Shown piece after piece: positions 57,037 to 64,000 of a stretch of DNA of 64,000 nucleotides; position 1 is the stretch's first letter; every line of letters starts with the position of its first letter. Position numbers and translations under genes: made by a program. Source of the DNA: Mycobacterium uberis (GTDB lineage: Bacteria; Actinomycetota; Actinomycetes; Mycobacteriales; Mycobacteriaceae); contig NZ_QAYL01000006.1 in the NCBI RefSeq assembly GCF_003408705.1, positions 62,001-126,000 on the forward strand, given 5' to 3'. Below the pieces are notes generated by a model that did no database searches, had not been told where the DNA came from, and saw only the letters and a list, made by a program, of their open reading frames with translations.

Positions 57037-57969
57037 CCGGTCTGGTCGCGCTCCCCGCATCAGCTCCCGGGCACCTAGCTCAAACAACTCCGCGGCGACC
57101 GCGAGCCCAAGCTCGCTTGGCCGACCGGACGTGCCGATGCCGGAAGCGCGGATCACGTCAGATCCGTCCAGCGCCACTACGCAGCCACGCAGTGACAATT
57201 CGTCGAAAACGCGGCCTTCCTCATCGATGGACTCGACCACTTCAGCGATCGCGCCCACCGGTGCGGAGCAGCCGGCCTCCAGTTCGGCGAGCAGAACTCG
57301 CTCCGCGGTGACCGCTGCACGCGTGTCTGCGTCGTCCAACTCCGCCAGCACTGCTGCCAACCGGCTGTCACCGACGCGACATTCGACCGCAAGCGCGCCT
57401 TGAGCCGATGCTGGCACCATCTGCACCGGATCTAACGTCTCGGTGACATCATCGAGGCGGCCTAATCGGGCCAATCCGGCCCGAGCCACCACGATGGCAT
57501 CAAGATCACCACTGCTTACCCTGTTCAACCTGGTATCTAGGTTGCCTCGTAGGGGGCGGATTTCCAAACCGAAACCCAATGCCCTAAGTTGGGCCGCCCG
57601 CCGCGGCGAAGACGTGCCGATCAGCGATCCGGCCGGCAATTCCGCAAGAACCAGCCCATCGCGAGCTACTACCGCGTCGCGGGGATCACTTCGTGGCGGT
57701 ATCGCCGCCACCGTGAACCGCGGGTCGTCGGCGGTCGGCAAATCCTTGTGCGAATGAACCGCGGCATCAACGCAACCCTCTTCGATCGCCTCACGCAATG
57801 CAGTGGTGAAGACACCCACACCTAAACTTTCGATGGGCGTAGACGATTGATCGCCCACAGTGCTGACGATCACCAACTCCGCGGGATGCCCGTTGGCGAT
57901 GAGAGCGTCTCTAACGAGCGCAGCCTGAGTAGTGGCTAACAGACTGCCCCGAGTGCCTATCCGGATCAC
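57022..57969 (-). CDS. hemC: HemC, hydroxymethylbilane synthase
   Basis: A 315-residue enzyme (Rv0510) polymerising four porphobilinogens. It begins [20 protein letters not shown] and has [20 protein letters not shown] (about 78-97), the substrate arginines in [15 protein letters not shown] (about 121-135) and [20 protein letters not shown] (about 144-163), and the dipyrromethane-cofactor cysteine in [11 protein letters not shown] (about 232-242). The GTG at 57969 matches the homologue; a TTG at 57978 is in frame and would abut hemA. Its TGA is at 57022-57024 inside the tandem duplication shared with hemD. Intact. Confidence 0.95.
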   Translation of the reverse strand: MIRIGTRGSLLATTQAALVRDALIANGHPAELVIVSTVGDQSSTPIESLGVGVFTTALREAIEEGCVDAAVHSHKDLPTADDPRFTVAAIPPRSDPRDAVVARDGLVLAELPAGSLIGTSSPRRAAQLRALGFGLEIRPLRGNLDTRLNRVSSGDLDAIVVARAGLARLGRLDDVTETLDPVQMVPASAQGALAVECRVGDSRLAAVLAELDDADTRAAVTAERVLLAELEAGCSAPVGAIAEVVESIDEEGRVFDELSLRGCVVALDGSDVIRASGIGTSGRPSELGLAVAAELFELGARELMRGARPDRALGS

Positions 57970-57981
57970 GTGGGCCAATCA

Positions 57982-59385
57982 CTACTCGGCGGGATGTTTC
58001 GAGCTGTCTTGCGTGGCACTTTCGCCGCGCCTAGTAGCGTCGCCAAATCCGCTTACCACCACAGGTAATTCACCTGCCGTGGCGACCGCGTCGACGGCGG
58101 TCTGGTCAAGCTCGAAAAGCTCACGCAGCGCCTCGGCGTAGCTGTCACCACCGGGGGCACTGGCGAGCTGCTTGATCCGCACGGTAGGCGCGTGTAGTAA
58201 CTTATCCACCACCCGTCGCACAGTGCGCGCCACCTCCTCTCGCTGGGCGTTTTCCAGTCCGGGCAGCCGGTGGTCTAGGCGCAGCAACTCCGCTTCGACC
58301 ACATCGGCAGCTCGCTGACGCAACGCCGTCACTGTGGGGGTCACCTCGGCCATCCGCTGCCCGACCAGATAGGTGGCCACTTCCGCCGCCACAATGTGGC
58401 GTGCGGCATCGACGTCGGCAGCAGTTGCATGAGCCGACGGTTCACGCTGTACGCCGTCCACATCGACAACCCAAACGCCGGGCAGTTTGGCCACCGCCGG
58501 ATCCACATTGCGCGGCATACCCAAATCGCATATCACTAGCGGCCAAGTCGTTTCGTCACGACGCATGGCAGCCAGCGCATGGTGAACGTCGGCCAGCGAA
58601 ACCACGGGGCTTACCGCCCCCGTACAGCTGACCACTAGGTCAGCGTCCACCAGTGCCTCGGCAAGCTGATCTAGCGTCCGCGCCTCCGCAGGCACGCCCG
58701 ATTCACCGATTTTGCCAACCAGCCACCGCGCTCGAGACAACGACCGGTTAAGTACAGTGATGTGCCCGATGTTGGCCTGGGTCAGGTTCGACGACGAGAG
58801 TGCGCCCATCGCACCAGCGCCGATCACTACCGCGGTCCGGCCTGCCAGCCCGCCCAGCTTGCGTTCGGCCATGCCAAGGGCGACTGACACCACTGAGACC
58901 CCAGCAGCGTCGATGGCGGTTTCGGAATGCACCCGCTTGCCCACCGACAATGCTCGTTGGGCCACCTCGTGCAACACCCGGCCGACCGTGCGGTTAGCCT
59001 CAGCAACGGCATACGCGCGGCGCACCTGACCCAGCACCTGCTGCTCGCCGACCACCGCTGAATCCAGACCACTGGCCACCACGAACAGATGCTCGACGGC
59101 AGCTTCGCTGTATCGTACGTAGGCGTACTTGGTCAGGTCGCCGATCGACATCGCAGAGTATTCCGAAAGCACCTGCCCGATCACTGACAATCCGGCATGG
59201 AACGCGTCCACCACAGCGTAGACCTCGACCCGGTTACAGGTCGATAGCACCATCGCCTCGGTAACCAACGGAGACTGCAGCACTCGGTCGACAATCTTGA
59301 TCTGATCAGATTCTTCCAGGCTGAGTTGTTCCAAGACCGCTACCGGTGCACTGCGGTGCGAAACCCCGAAGAGCAAGATGCTCAC
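57982..59385 (-). CDS. hemA: HemA, glutamyl-tRNA reductase
   Basis: A 467-residue NADPH-dependent enzyme (Rv0509) that starts the C5 pathway by reducing glutamyl-tRNA to glutamate-1-semialdehyde, which HemL then isomerises. The catalytic cysteine is in [14 protein letters not shown] (about 46-59), [20 protein letters not shown] spans about 106-125, and the Rossmann motif [10 protein letters not shown] is at about 189-198. A C-terminal dimerisation domain follows ([20 protein letters not shown] near 355). GTG start at 59385. It heads the hemA-hemC-hemD-hemB run and lies 92 bases downstream of the glutaredoxin-like gene. Intact. Confidence 0.95.
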   Translation of the reverse strand: MSILLFGVSHRSAPVAVLEQLSLEESDQIKIVDRVLQSPLVTEAMVLSTCNRVEVYAVVDAFHAGLSVIGQVLSEYSAMSIGDLTKYAYVRYSEAAVEHLFVVASGLDSAVVGEQQVLGQVRRAYAVAEANRTVGRVLHEVAQRALSVGKRVHSETAIDAAGVSVVSVALGMAERKLGGLAGRTAVVIGAGAMGALSSSNLTQANIGHITVLNRSLSRARWLVGKIGESGVPAEARTLDQLAEALVDADLVVSCTGAVSPVVSLADVHHALAAMRRDETTWPLVICDLGMPRNVDPAVAKLPGVWVVDVDGVQREPSAHATAADVDAARHIVAAEVATYLVGQRMAEVTPTVTALRQRAADVVEAELLRLDHRLPGLENAQREEVARTVRRVVDKLLHAPTVRIKQLASAPGGDSYAEALRELFELDQTAVDAVATAGELPVVVSGFGDATRRGESATQDSSKHPAE

Positions 59386-59477
59386 GGCAGCATCACTTGG
59401 CCAGCTCCACTTGCTTTCCTCCAGTAGGCAGACTGGTGTCTACGGTAGACGTTGATCGAGTGGGCTACCAAATACCG

Positions 59478-59753
59478 TTAGCGGGTGAGATCTGCGCGGA
59501 GCCGGGCCTCGTCGACCTCCCAGTAGCTATGCTCGCAGCCGTCAAGCAGGATCACCGGCAGCCGGTCGCCGAACTCCACCCGCAGCCCAGGGTTTCCCGC
59601 TAGCGCCGCAGCGTCGACATCCGTCATCGTCAGATCGAAGCTCAGTTCACCAGCTAGTTCAGTCAGCTGAGCATGTACCCGCACGCAGATAGCGCACCCA
59701 TCGCGGGTGAGCAGCTCAACCTGCGGCCGATTTGGCACGTTAATCATAGCCAT
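59478..59753 (-). CDS. Glutaredoxin-like protein, homologue of Rv0508
   Basis: A 91-residue thioredoxin-fold protein of the DUF836/glutaredoxin-like family. The redox motif is LLTRDGCAICVRVHAQ with CAIC at residues 20-23, and the cis-proline segment is GDRLPVILLDGCEHSYWEV (about 62-80). There is an extra cysteine in the second half (GCEHS). ATG 59753; a second ATG two codons later is possible. In many actinobacteria this gene sits just before hemA, where it might protect a thiol enzyme, but no substrate is known. Intact and same strand as hemA. Confidence 0.9.
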   Translation of the reverse strand: MAMINVPNRPQVELLTRDGCAICVRVHAQLTELAGELSFDLTMTDVDAAALAGNPGLRVEFGDRLPVILLDGCEHSYWEVDEARLRADLTR

Positions 59754-59859
59754 TTAGTGTGGCAGCCGCCACCGGTAGGCTTTCCGAGTGAACCTAATAA
59801 GCATTAGAGTGAACCCATAGTAAGTTGTGGCCCGACTCAGTACTCGCCAAATTACCACC

Positions 59860-60136
59860 ATGACTACCCCGGACAACCTTCATGCCGATCCCGTGGTGCT
59901 GCAGGGGTTCGCTTGAGCGCTGCGCGGGAAGATGCCGAAGATCTGCGGAATCAGGTGGACGGCCTCGACAGTCAGCTCACCAAGATACTAGCCGGCTGTC
60001 GCGGCGCCGGCGAAGTGGAGGTAAGTCCACCGATGTTAGCGAAGCTGATAGCCAAAGCCAGCGATGGCTGCCAGAAGTAACAAGGAGGCATCGGCGGAGA
60101 CACGACTAGAGGCCAACAGTGGCTGGAATGTTGCGC
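59860..60136 (+). pseudogene. EsxF-like (WXG100) type VII secretion substrate remnant
   Basis: From ATG 59860: TTPDNLHADPVVLQGFA, then a TGA, a one-base loss, and AEDLRNQVDGLDSQLTKILA with the WXG motif decayed to G-C-R-G-A (tryptophan codon changed). The next segment GEVEVSPPMLAKLIAKASDG follows a deletion and ends at a TAA (60078-60080); a degraded tail runs to about 60136. EsxF (Rv3905c) has the same order: EPAVMQGFA, LAELDAQ, GWRGASG, LGLSMLAAAIAHAGAG. Directly before the EsxE-like remnant, as expected. Confidence 0.75.
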
Positions 60137-60137
60137 G

Positions 60138-60412
60138 TGGATTCCAAATATGTTGGCCGATGCGGTACAGCAAACAGCTGAACTGTAACAGCTATGTAGT
60201 AAAATATGCTTGCCGAAATCGACTCTCTGGTAGCTAGTCTGCATGCAACGTGGTCGAGACAAGATGCGATGGCACACGCCAAGGAGCTCCGCCACTGGGC
60301 CCGTGGCGAAGCGATAATGCACAACACGTTGGCGTAGTTGCAGACCGCCGGTGCGACCGCGCACCATAATTACATTGACGCCATATAAACGAATTTGGCG
60401 ATGTGGTCGTGA
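60138..60412 (+). pseudogene. EsxE-like (WXG100) type VII secretion substrate remnant
   Basis: GTG 60138, then a frameshift, MLADAVQQTAEL, a TAA and a second shift, then MLAEIDSLVASLHATWSRQD, AMAHAKELRHWARGEAIMHN, a TAG, LQTAGATAHHNYIDAI, a TAA, and the final TNLAMWS with TGA at 60410-60412. EsxE (Rv3904c) reads VEELVAEIESLVTRLHVTWT, AEAQRHWAAGEAMMRQALAQ and SAHANYTGAMATNLGMWS, so the match spans the whole gene. The W-x-G centre is W-S-R here. Confidence 0.82.
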
Positions 60413-60574
60413 GCTGCTGGACCGCTGAGCATAACCTCAGCGATTCGCAATAAACGTCGCGACGCTGACTCACCGACTAGATGCGTAAACTTCCGCAACA
60501 CATTTGCCAGATAGGGTTGATGTCGGCCACTGAGCCGGCCACCGGGCAAGCGCAGCGATTTAGGAGGTTTCGCG

Positions 60575-61486
60575 ATGGCTTCCCCCGACCTGGGCAGCGC
60601 ACATAACGGTCGCATTGACCTGGATTCCCTGGCCGACAACGCGAACGCCCACCAGGCGCTTAACGACATGCGCACAGCAGTAGCCGACACAGGGACCCGT
60701 CCGCAACCACCGATTGACCTGACCGCGGCGGCATTCTTTGACGTCGACAACACGCTAGTGCAGGGCTCGTCGGCGGTGCACTTCGGTCGCGGATTGGCCG
60801 CTCGCGATTATTTTACCTATCGCGATGTACTCGGATTCATCTACACTCAGGCTAAGTTTCAGTTGCTCGGCAGAGAAAGTAGCGAGGACGTGGCCGCCGG
60901 CCGGCGCAAAGCGCTCGCGTTCATCGAGGGACGATCTGTCGACGAGCTAGTCGCTCTGGGCGAGGAAATCTACGACGAAATCATCGCTGACAAAATCTGG
61001 GCTGGCACCCGCGAGCTCACCCAGATGCACCTTGATGCCGGCCAGCAGGTGTGGCTGATCACTGCCACACCATACGAACTCGCTGCCACCATCGCACGTC
61101 GACTTAGCCTAACCGGCGCACTGGGAACAGTCGCCGAGTCGGTCAATGGGATATTCACCGGCAGCCTGGTCGGCGAGATCCTGCATGGAGCCGGCAAAGC
61201 GCATGCAGTCCGGTCGCTGGCTATCCGAGAGGGCCTTAACCTGAAGCGCTGCACCGCCTACTCCGACAGCTACAACGACGTGCCTATGCTGTCGTTGGTG
61301 GGCACGGCGGTCGCCATCAACCCGGACGCCCGACTACGTAGTCTGGCCCGGGAACGGGGCTGGGAAATCCGCGACTTTCGAACCGCTCGCAAGGCCGCGC
61401 GGATCGGGGTGCCATCGGCCTTGGCGTTGGGTGCTGCAGGAGGTGCGTTGGCGGCAGCCGTGTCGCGTCGCCGCGAGCGCGAATAA
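60575..61486 (+). CDS. serB1: HAD-IB phosphatase, SerB1 type
   Basis: A 303-residue HAD-superfamily phosphatase (Rv0505c) of the IB subfamily, annotated as phosphoserine phosphatase. The nucleophile motif is [20 protein letters not shown] (about 49-68, DVDNT), the second motif LITATPY near 165-171, and the acidic pair [15 protein letters not shown] near 228-242. The ATG at 60575 has TAGGAGG 8 bases upstream. The C-terminus is alanine-rich and hydrophobic ([20 protein letters not shown]), possibly a membrane anchor. The true substrate may be another small phosphate ester; SerB2 is the established serine-pathway enzyme. Intact. Confidence 0.9.
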   Translation: MASPDLGSAHNGRIDLDSLADNANAHQALNDMRTAVADTGTRPQPPIDLTAAAFFDVDNTLVQGSSAVHFGRGLAARDYFTYRDVLGFIYTQAKFQLLGRESSEDVAAGRRKALAFIEGRSVDELVALGEEIYDEIIADKIWAGTRELTQMHLDAGQQVWLITATPYELAATIARRLSLTGALGTVAESVNGIFTGSLVGEILHGAGKAHAVRSLAIREGLNLKRCTAYSDSYNDVPMLSLVGTAVAINPDARLRSLARERGWEIRDFRTARKAARIGVPSALALGAAGGALAAAVSRRRERE

Positions 61487-61589
61487 CGCGCGAGAGGAGC
61501 ACCGACCACATCGAACCTACGCATCGCAACGCCAATCACGCTGATAGACTATGCGATTAAGCCCATGATAGAGCGGAGAGCCTAGCGTC

Positions 61590-62090
61590 ATGACAGTTCC
61601 CCTAGAGGCCGAAGGACTCATCGGCAAGCATTACCGGCAGCTGGATCACTTCCAAGTTGGACGCGAGAAAATCCGCGAGTTCGCGATCGCGGTCAAAGAT
61701 GACCACCCGATTCACTACAACGAGGCTGCAGCCGTTGAGGCTGGATACCCTGCGCTAGTAGCCCCGCTGACCTTCCTGGCGATCGCTGGGCGACGCGTGC
61801 AGCTTGAGATCTTTACCAAATTCAACATCCCGATCAATATCGCTCGGGTTTTCCATCGAGACCAGAAATTTCGTTTTTACTGCCCGATCCTCGCGCAGGA
61901 TAAGCTCTACTTCAACACCTACCTTGACTCGGTGATCGAGTCCCACGGTACTGTGATCGCAGAAATTCGCAGCGAAGTCACCGATGCAGGGGGCAAGCCG
62001 ATTGTCACTAGCATCGTCACCATGCTGGGTGAAGCGGCACACCAAGATGCTGCCCCTGAAGAAACCGTCGCCGCAATCGCGTCGATATGA
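61590..62090 (+). CDS. HadA-like (3R)-hydroxyacyl dehydratase subunit, homologue of Rv0504c
   Basis: A 166-residue MaoC/hot-dog-fold protein paralogous to HadA. It reads [56 protein letters not shown] and [20 protein letters not shown], closely following HadA in order and spacing. In the HadAB complex the catalytic Asp/His come from HadB, and this protein lacks a clear D-x4-H motif, so it likely needs a partner subunit. GGAGAG lies 10 bases before the ATG. It is followed after 20 bases by cmaA2, so both probably act on mycolates; that is inference. Intact. Confidence 0.9.
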   Translation: MTVPLEAEGLIGKHYRQLDHFQVGREKIREFAIAVKDDHPIHYNEAAAVEAGYPALVAPLTFLAIAGRRVQLEIFTKFNIPINIARVFHRDQKFRFYCPILAQDKLYFNTYLDSVIESHGTVIAEIRSEVTDAGGKPIVTSIVTMLGEAAHQDAAPEETVAAIASI

Positions 62091-62110
62091 GTCAATAAGA
62101 AAGGCGAACC

Positions 62111-63028
62111 GTGGTTCCGTCACAGAGCCATCCGGCTAAAACCCCGCTTACCCAGCTGAAGCCGCCGGTCGAAGCCGTCCAGTCACATTACGACCGATCG
62201 AATGAGTTCTTCAAACTGTGGCTCGATCCATCGATGACCTACAGCTGTGCATACTTCGAGAGCTCCGACATGACGCTGGAAGAGGCCCAGCGCGCTAAAC
62301 GTGACCTCGCTCTGAACAAACTCGGGTTAGAACCCGGTATGACACTGCTCGACATCGGCTGCGGCTGGGGATCGACCATGCGGCATGCGATCGAAAAGTA
62401 CGACGTTAATGTGATCGGTTTGACGCTGAGCAAGAATCAGCTCGCCTACAGCCAGCTAAAGTTCGCTGAGATGAACAGCTCTCGCACCAAGGATGTGCGG
62501 CTGCAGGGCTGGGAGCAATTCGACGAGCCAGTCGACCGCATTGTCTCACTCGGCGCGTTCGAGCACTTTGCCGACGGCGCGGGTGACGCCGGATTCGAGC
62601 GTTACGACAGTTTTTTCAAGATGTGCTATAGTGTGCTGCCAGATGACGGCAGGATGCTGTTGCATACGATTATCGTTCCTGATGCCGAGGAAGCCAAAGA
62701 GCTAGGCTTGACTACGCCGATGAGCCTGCTCCGCTTCATAAAGTTCATCTTGACCGAAATCTTCCCTGGCGGCCGGCTGCCAAAGATCCCGCAGATCGAC
62801 CACTATTCATCCAACGCCGGTTTCCAGGTCGAGCGGTACCACCGGATCGGGTCCCATTACGTCTTGACCCTGAACGCCTGGGCTGCAGCGTTGGAAGCGC
62901 ACAAAGACGAGGCCATCGCACTGCAGGGGCAACAGGTCTTCGACACCTACATGCATTACCTGACGGGTTGCTCTGACTTGTTCCGCAACCAGTACACCGA
63001 CGTCTGCCAGTTCACTCTGGTTAAGTAG
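62111..63028 (+). CDS. cmaA2: CmaA2, cyclopropane mycolic acid synthase
   Basis: A 305-residue SAM-dependent methyltransferase (Rv0503c) that introduces cyclopropane rings into meromycolate chains. It has the family pattern [20 protein letters not shown] and MTYSCAYFE (about 21-50), the SAM-binding [14 protein letters not shown] (about 79-92), and the substrate-side [20 protein letters not shown] (about 142-161) with the conserved catalytic glutamate in AFEHF. The C-terminus [12 protein letters not shown] is standard. GTG 62111 ([11 protein letters not shown]) starts it; AAGAAAGG lies 8 to 15 bases upstream. In M. tuberculosis CmaA2 acts mainly on trans-cyclopropanation of oxygenated mycolates. 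Intact. Confidence 0.95.
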   Translation: MVPSQSHPAKTPLTQLKPPVEAVQSHYDRSNEFFKLWLDPSMTYSCAYFESSDMTLEEAQRAKRDLALNKLGLEPGMTLLDIGCGWGSTMRHAIEKYDVNVIGLTLSKNQLAYSQLKFAEMNSSRTKDVRLQGWEQFDEPVDRIVSLGAFEHFADGAGDAGFERYDSFFKMCYSVLPDDGRMLLHTIIVPDAEEAKELGLTTPMSLLRFIKFILTEIFPGGRLPKIPQIDHYSSNAGFQVERYHRIGSHYVLTLNAWAAALEAHKDEAIALQGQQVFDTYMHYLTGCSDLFRNQYTDVCQFTLVK

Positions 63029-63060
63029 CTGCGCGACACAATAATCAGCGCGGCCCACAC

Positions 63061-64000
63061 TCAGCCGAAGAAGATGTTGCGGCGCCCGGTGAGCAAGCAA
63101 TACAGCGTCTGCTGGATCGTCTCACGCACCTGGTCGGTCAGCTCGAAGGTGACCATCGGGTCTTCGGCGTCGGTAACGGCGTAGTCAGTGGTGTAAATCG
63201 GCTCACCGAATGCAATGCGCCATTTCGACGGCAACGGCACGAGGCCCGCCAGCCCAGCCAACGGGAACAGCGGTGTGATCGGGAAATACGGCAAACCGAA
63301 CAACCGCGCCAGCAGCTTGACATCCATCAACATTGGATAGATCTCTTCCGAACCGACGATCGAGCACGGTACAATGGGTGCCTTGGTGCGTAACGCAGCC
63401 GTGACGAAGCCGCCACGACCAAACCTCTGTAACCGATACCGGTCCTCGAAGCGCTTGCCCAGACCCTTGTAGCCCTCCGGAAACACAGCAGTCAACTCAC
63501 CGGAGGCGAGCAACCGGTGAGCATCCGCCATACAGGCCATGGTGTGCCCAGCCTTGCGGGCGGCTTCGCCGACCACTGGCAAGTCGAACACCATGTCGGC
63601 TGCCAACAGTCGCAAGTCCCGTTGCGCTGGATGCTCATCGTGCACCGCCACCGACAGCATCAACCCGTCGAACGGCAGCACACCGGCATGATTGGCCACC
63701 ACCAATGCTCCGCCTGTGCTTGGCAGATTCTCGATACCGCTAACTTCGACCCGGAACCATAACTTGAAGAAAAACCGAAGCAAAGGTCGAACGATCGCGT
63801 TGTTGAAGTGCGGATCGAACCCGAACTCGTCGACCGTGTAGTCACCAATCAACCGTTGCCGAAGGAACCCGGCAACGGCGGCAACGCGCTGGGCAAGTTC
63901 ACTAAGTGGTGCTCCATCGGTCGTCCCCGACAAGCTGGTCACGCCGGCGGCACGCCGATGTACATCGATTTCGCGGACAACTGCCGCAATCTGTTCAGCT
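63061..64000 (-). CDS. Lysophospholipid acyltransferase-like protein, homologue of Rv0502 (5' end outside window)
   Basis: An acyltransferase-fold protein. The catalytic block is LVVANHAGVLPFDGLMLSVA, with the aspartate one turn further than in HX4D enzymes; downstream are ELTAVFPEGYKGLGKRFEDR, the acyl-acceptor motif FPEG, and FGRGGFVTAALRTKAPIVPC. The C-terminus ends LLTGRRNIFFG with TGA at 63061. The frame is open to base 64000 (AEQIAAVVREIDVHRRAAGV precedes the last possible internal start at 63942), so the N-terminus lies beyond the window. It converges with cmaA2, leaving a 32-base gap. The acyl acceptor is unknown. Confidence 0.88.
   Translation of the reverse strand, partial: AEQIAAVVREIDVHRRAAGVTSLSGTTDGAPLSELAQRVAAVAGFLRQRLIGDYTVDEFGFDPHFNNAIVRPLLRFFFKLWFRVEVSGIENLPSTGGALVVANHAGVLPFDGLMLSVAVHDEHPAQRDLRLLAADMVFDLPVVGEAARKAGHTMACMADAHRLLASGELTAVFPEGYKGLGKRFEDRYRLQRFGRGGFVTAALRTKAPIVPCSIVGSEEIYPMLMDVKLLARLFGLPYFPITPLFPLAGLAGLVPLPSKWRIAFGEPIYTTDYAVTDAEDPMVTFELTDQVRETIQQTLYCLLTGRRNIFFG

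Overview
The window is mycobacterial and comes from a genome in advanced reductive decay. Intact genes are close relatives of M. tuberculosis genes, lie mostly in the order Rv0502 to Rv0566c followed by Rv0632c to Rv0635 (inverted here), and are separated by many broken but readable genes. This is the pattern of the leprosy bacilli. I favour M. lepromatosis over M. leprae: from memory, several blocks contiguous here (hadA side, men cluster, hem/ccs cluster) have widely separated locus numbers in the M. leprae reference, and HemA differs from the M. leprae protein as I remember it. Both points are unverified recollection. Family assignments are made by eye from translated sequence; Rv numbers name the M. 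tuberculosis homologue I recognise.

Layout. 1-2967: hadA (cut by the window edge), rpmG, tRNA-Met, tRNA-Thr, a glyoxalase II-like hydrolase and echA3. 2968-6829: decayed DNA with remnants of cyanase, a class-I methyltransferase, a membrane protein and a divergent lysG/lysE pair, then an AT-rich stretch. 6830-15325: tRNA-Tyr, yajQ, a dead FAD monooxygenase and a dead gpdA, a SulP transporter, htpX, grcC1 and menJ. 15326-33533: the menaquinone block (menG, menD, menC, menB, menE, with menA further on) plus bpoC, pitA and small membrane proteins, interleaved with dead pimB, a coiled-coil gene, an amidohydrolase, fadD8, an SDR and a glyoxalase. 33557-41010: a glycosyltransferase pair, galE3, MTA phosphorylase, menA, small membrane genes and a dead ParA-like gene. 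41061-47580: cytochrome c assembly (ccsA, resB, ccdA, thioredoxin), a phosphoglycerate mutase-like protein, hemL and Rv0523c. 47581-53250: about 5.7 kb of wreckage holding RelBE-like and ImmA/DUF4411-like cassettes, gabP, a phospholipase C-like fragment and an esterase. 53253-59753: the hemA-hemC-hemD-hemB operon, small membrane proteins and a glutaredoxin-like protein. 59754-64000: a dead EsxF/EsxE-like pair, serB1, a HadA-like dehydratase, cmaA2 and an acyltransferase that runs off the window.

How it fits together. The intact genes cluster in a few essential tasks: respiratory quinone (GrcC1 probably makes the prenyl tail; MenD/C/E/B/A/G/J build, attach, methylate and reduce), tetrapyrrole synthesis (HemA, L, B, C, D), covalent haem attachment to c-type cytochromes, and mycolic acid synthesis and tailoring (HadA, the HadA-like protein, CmaA2). 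The decayed genes are mostly accessory: toxin-antitoxin modules, amino-acid transport and its regulator, lipid and amide hydrolases, and type VII secretion substrates. No insertion sequence, CRISPR array, rRNA or replication origin was seen. The most interesting features not explained by genes are two long inverted repeats inside pseudogenes, three short tandem duplications (one at the hemC-hemD junction), and the EsxF/EsxE remnant at a site away from its usual neighbourhood.
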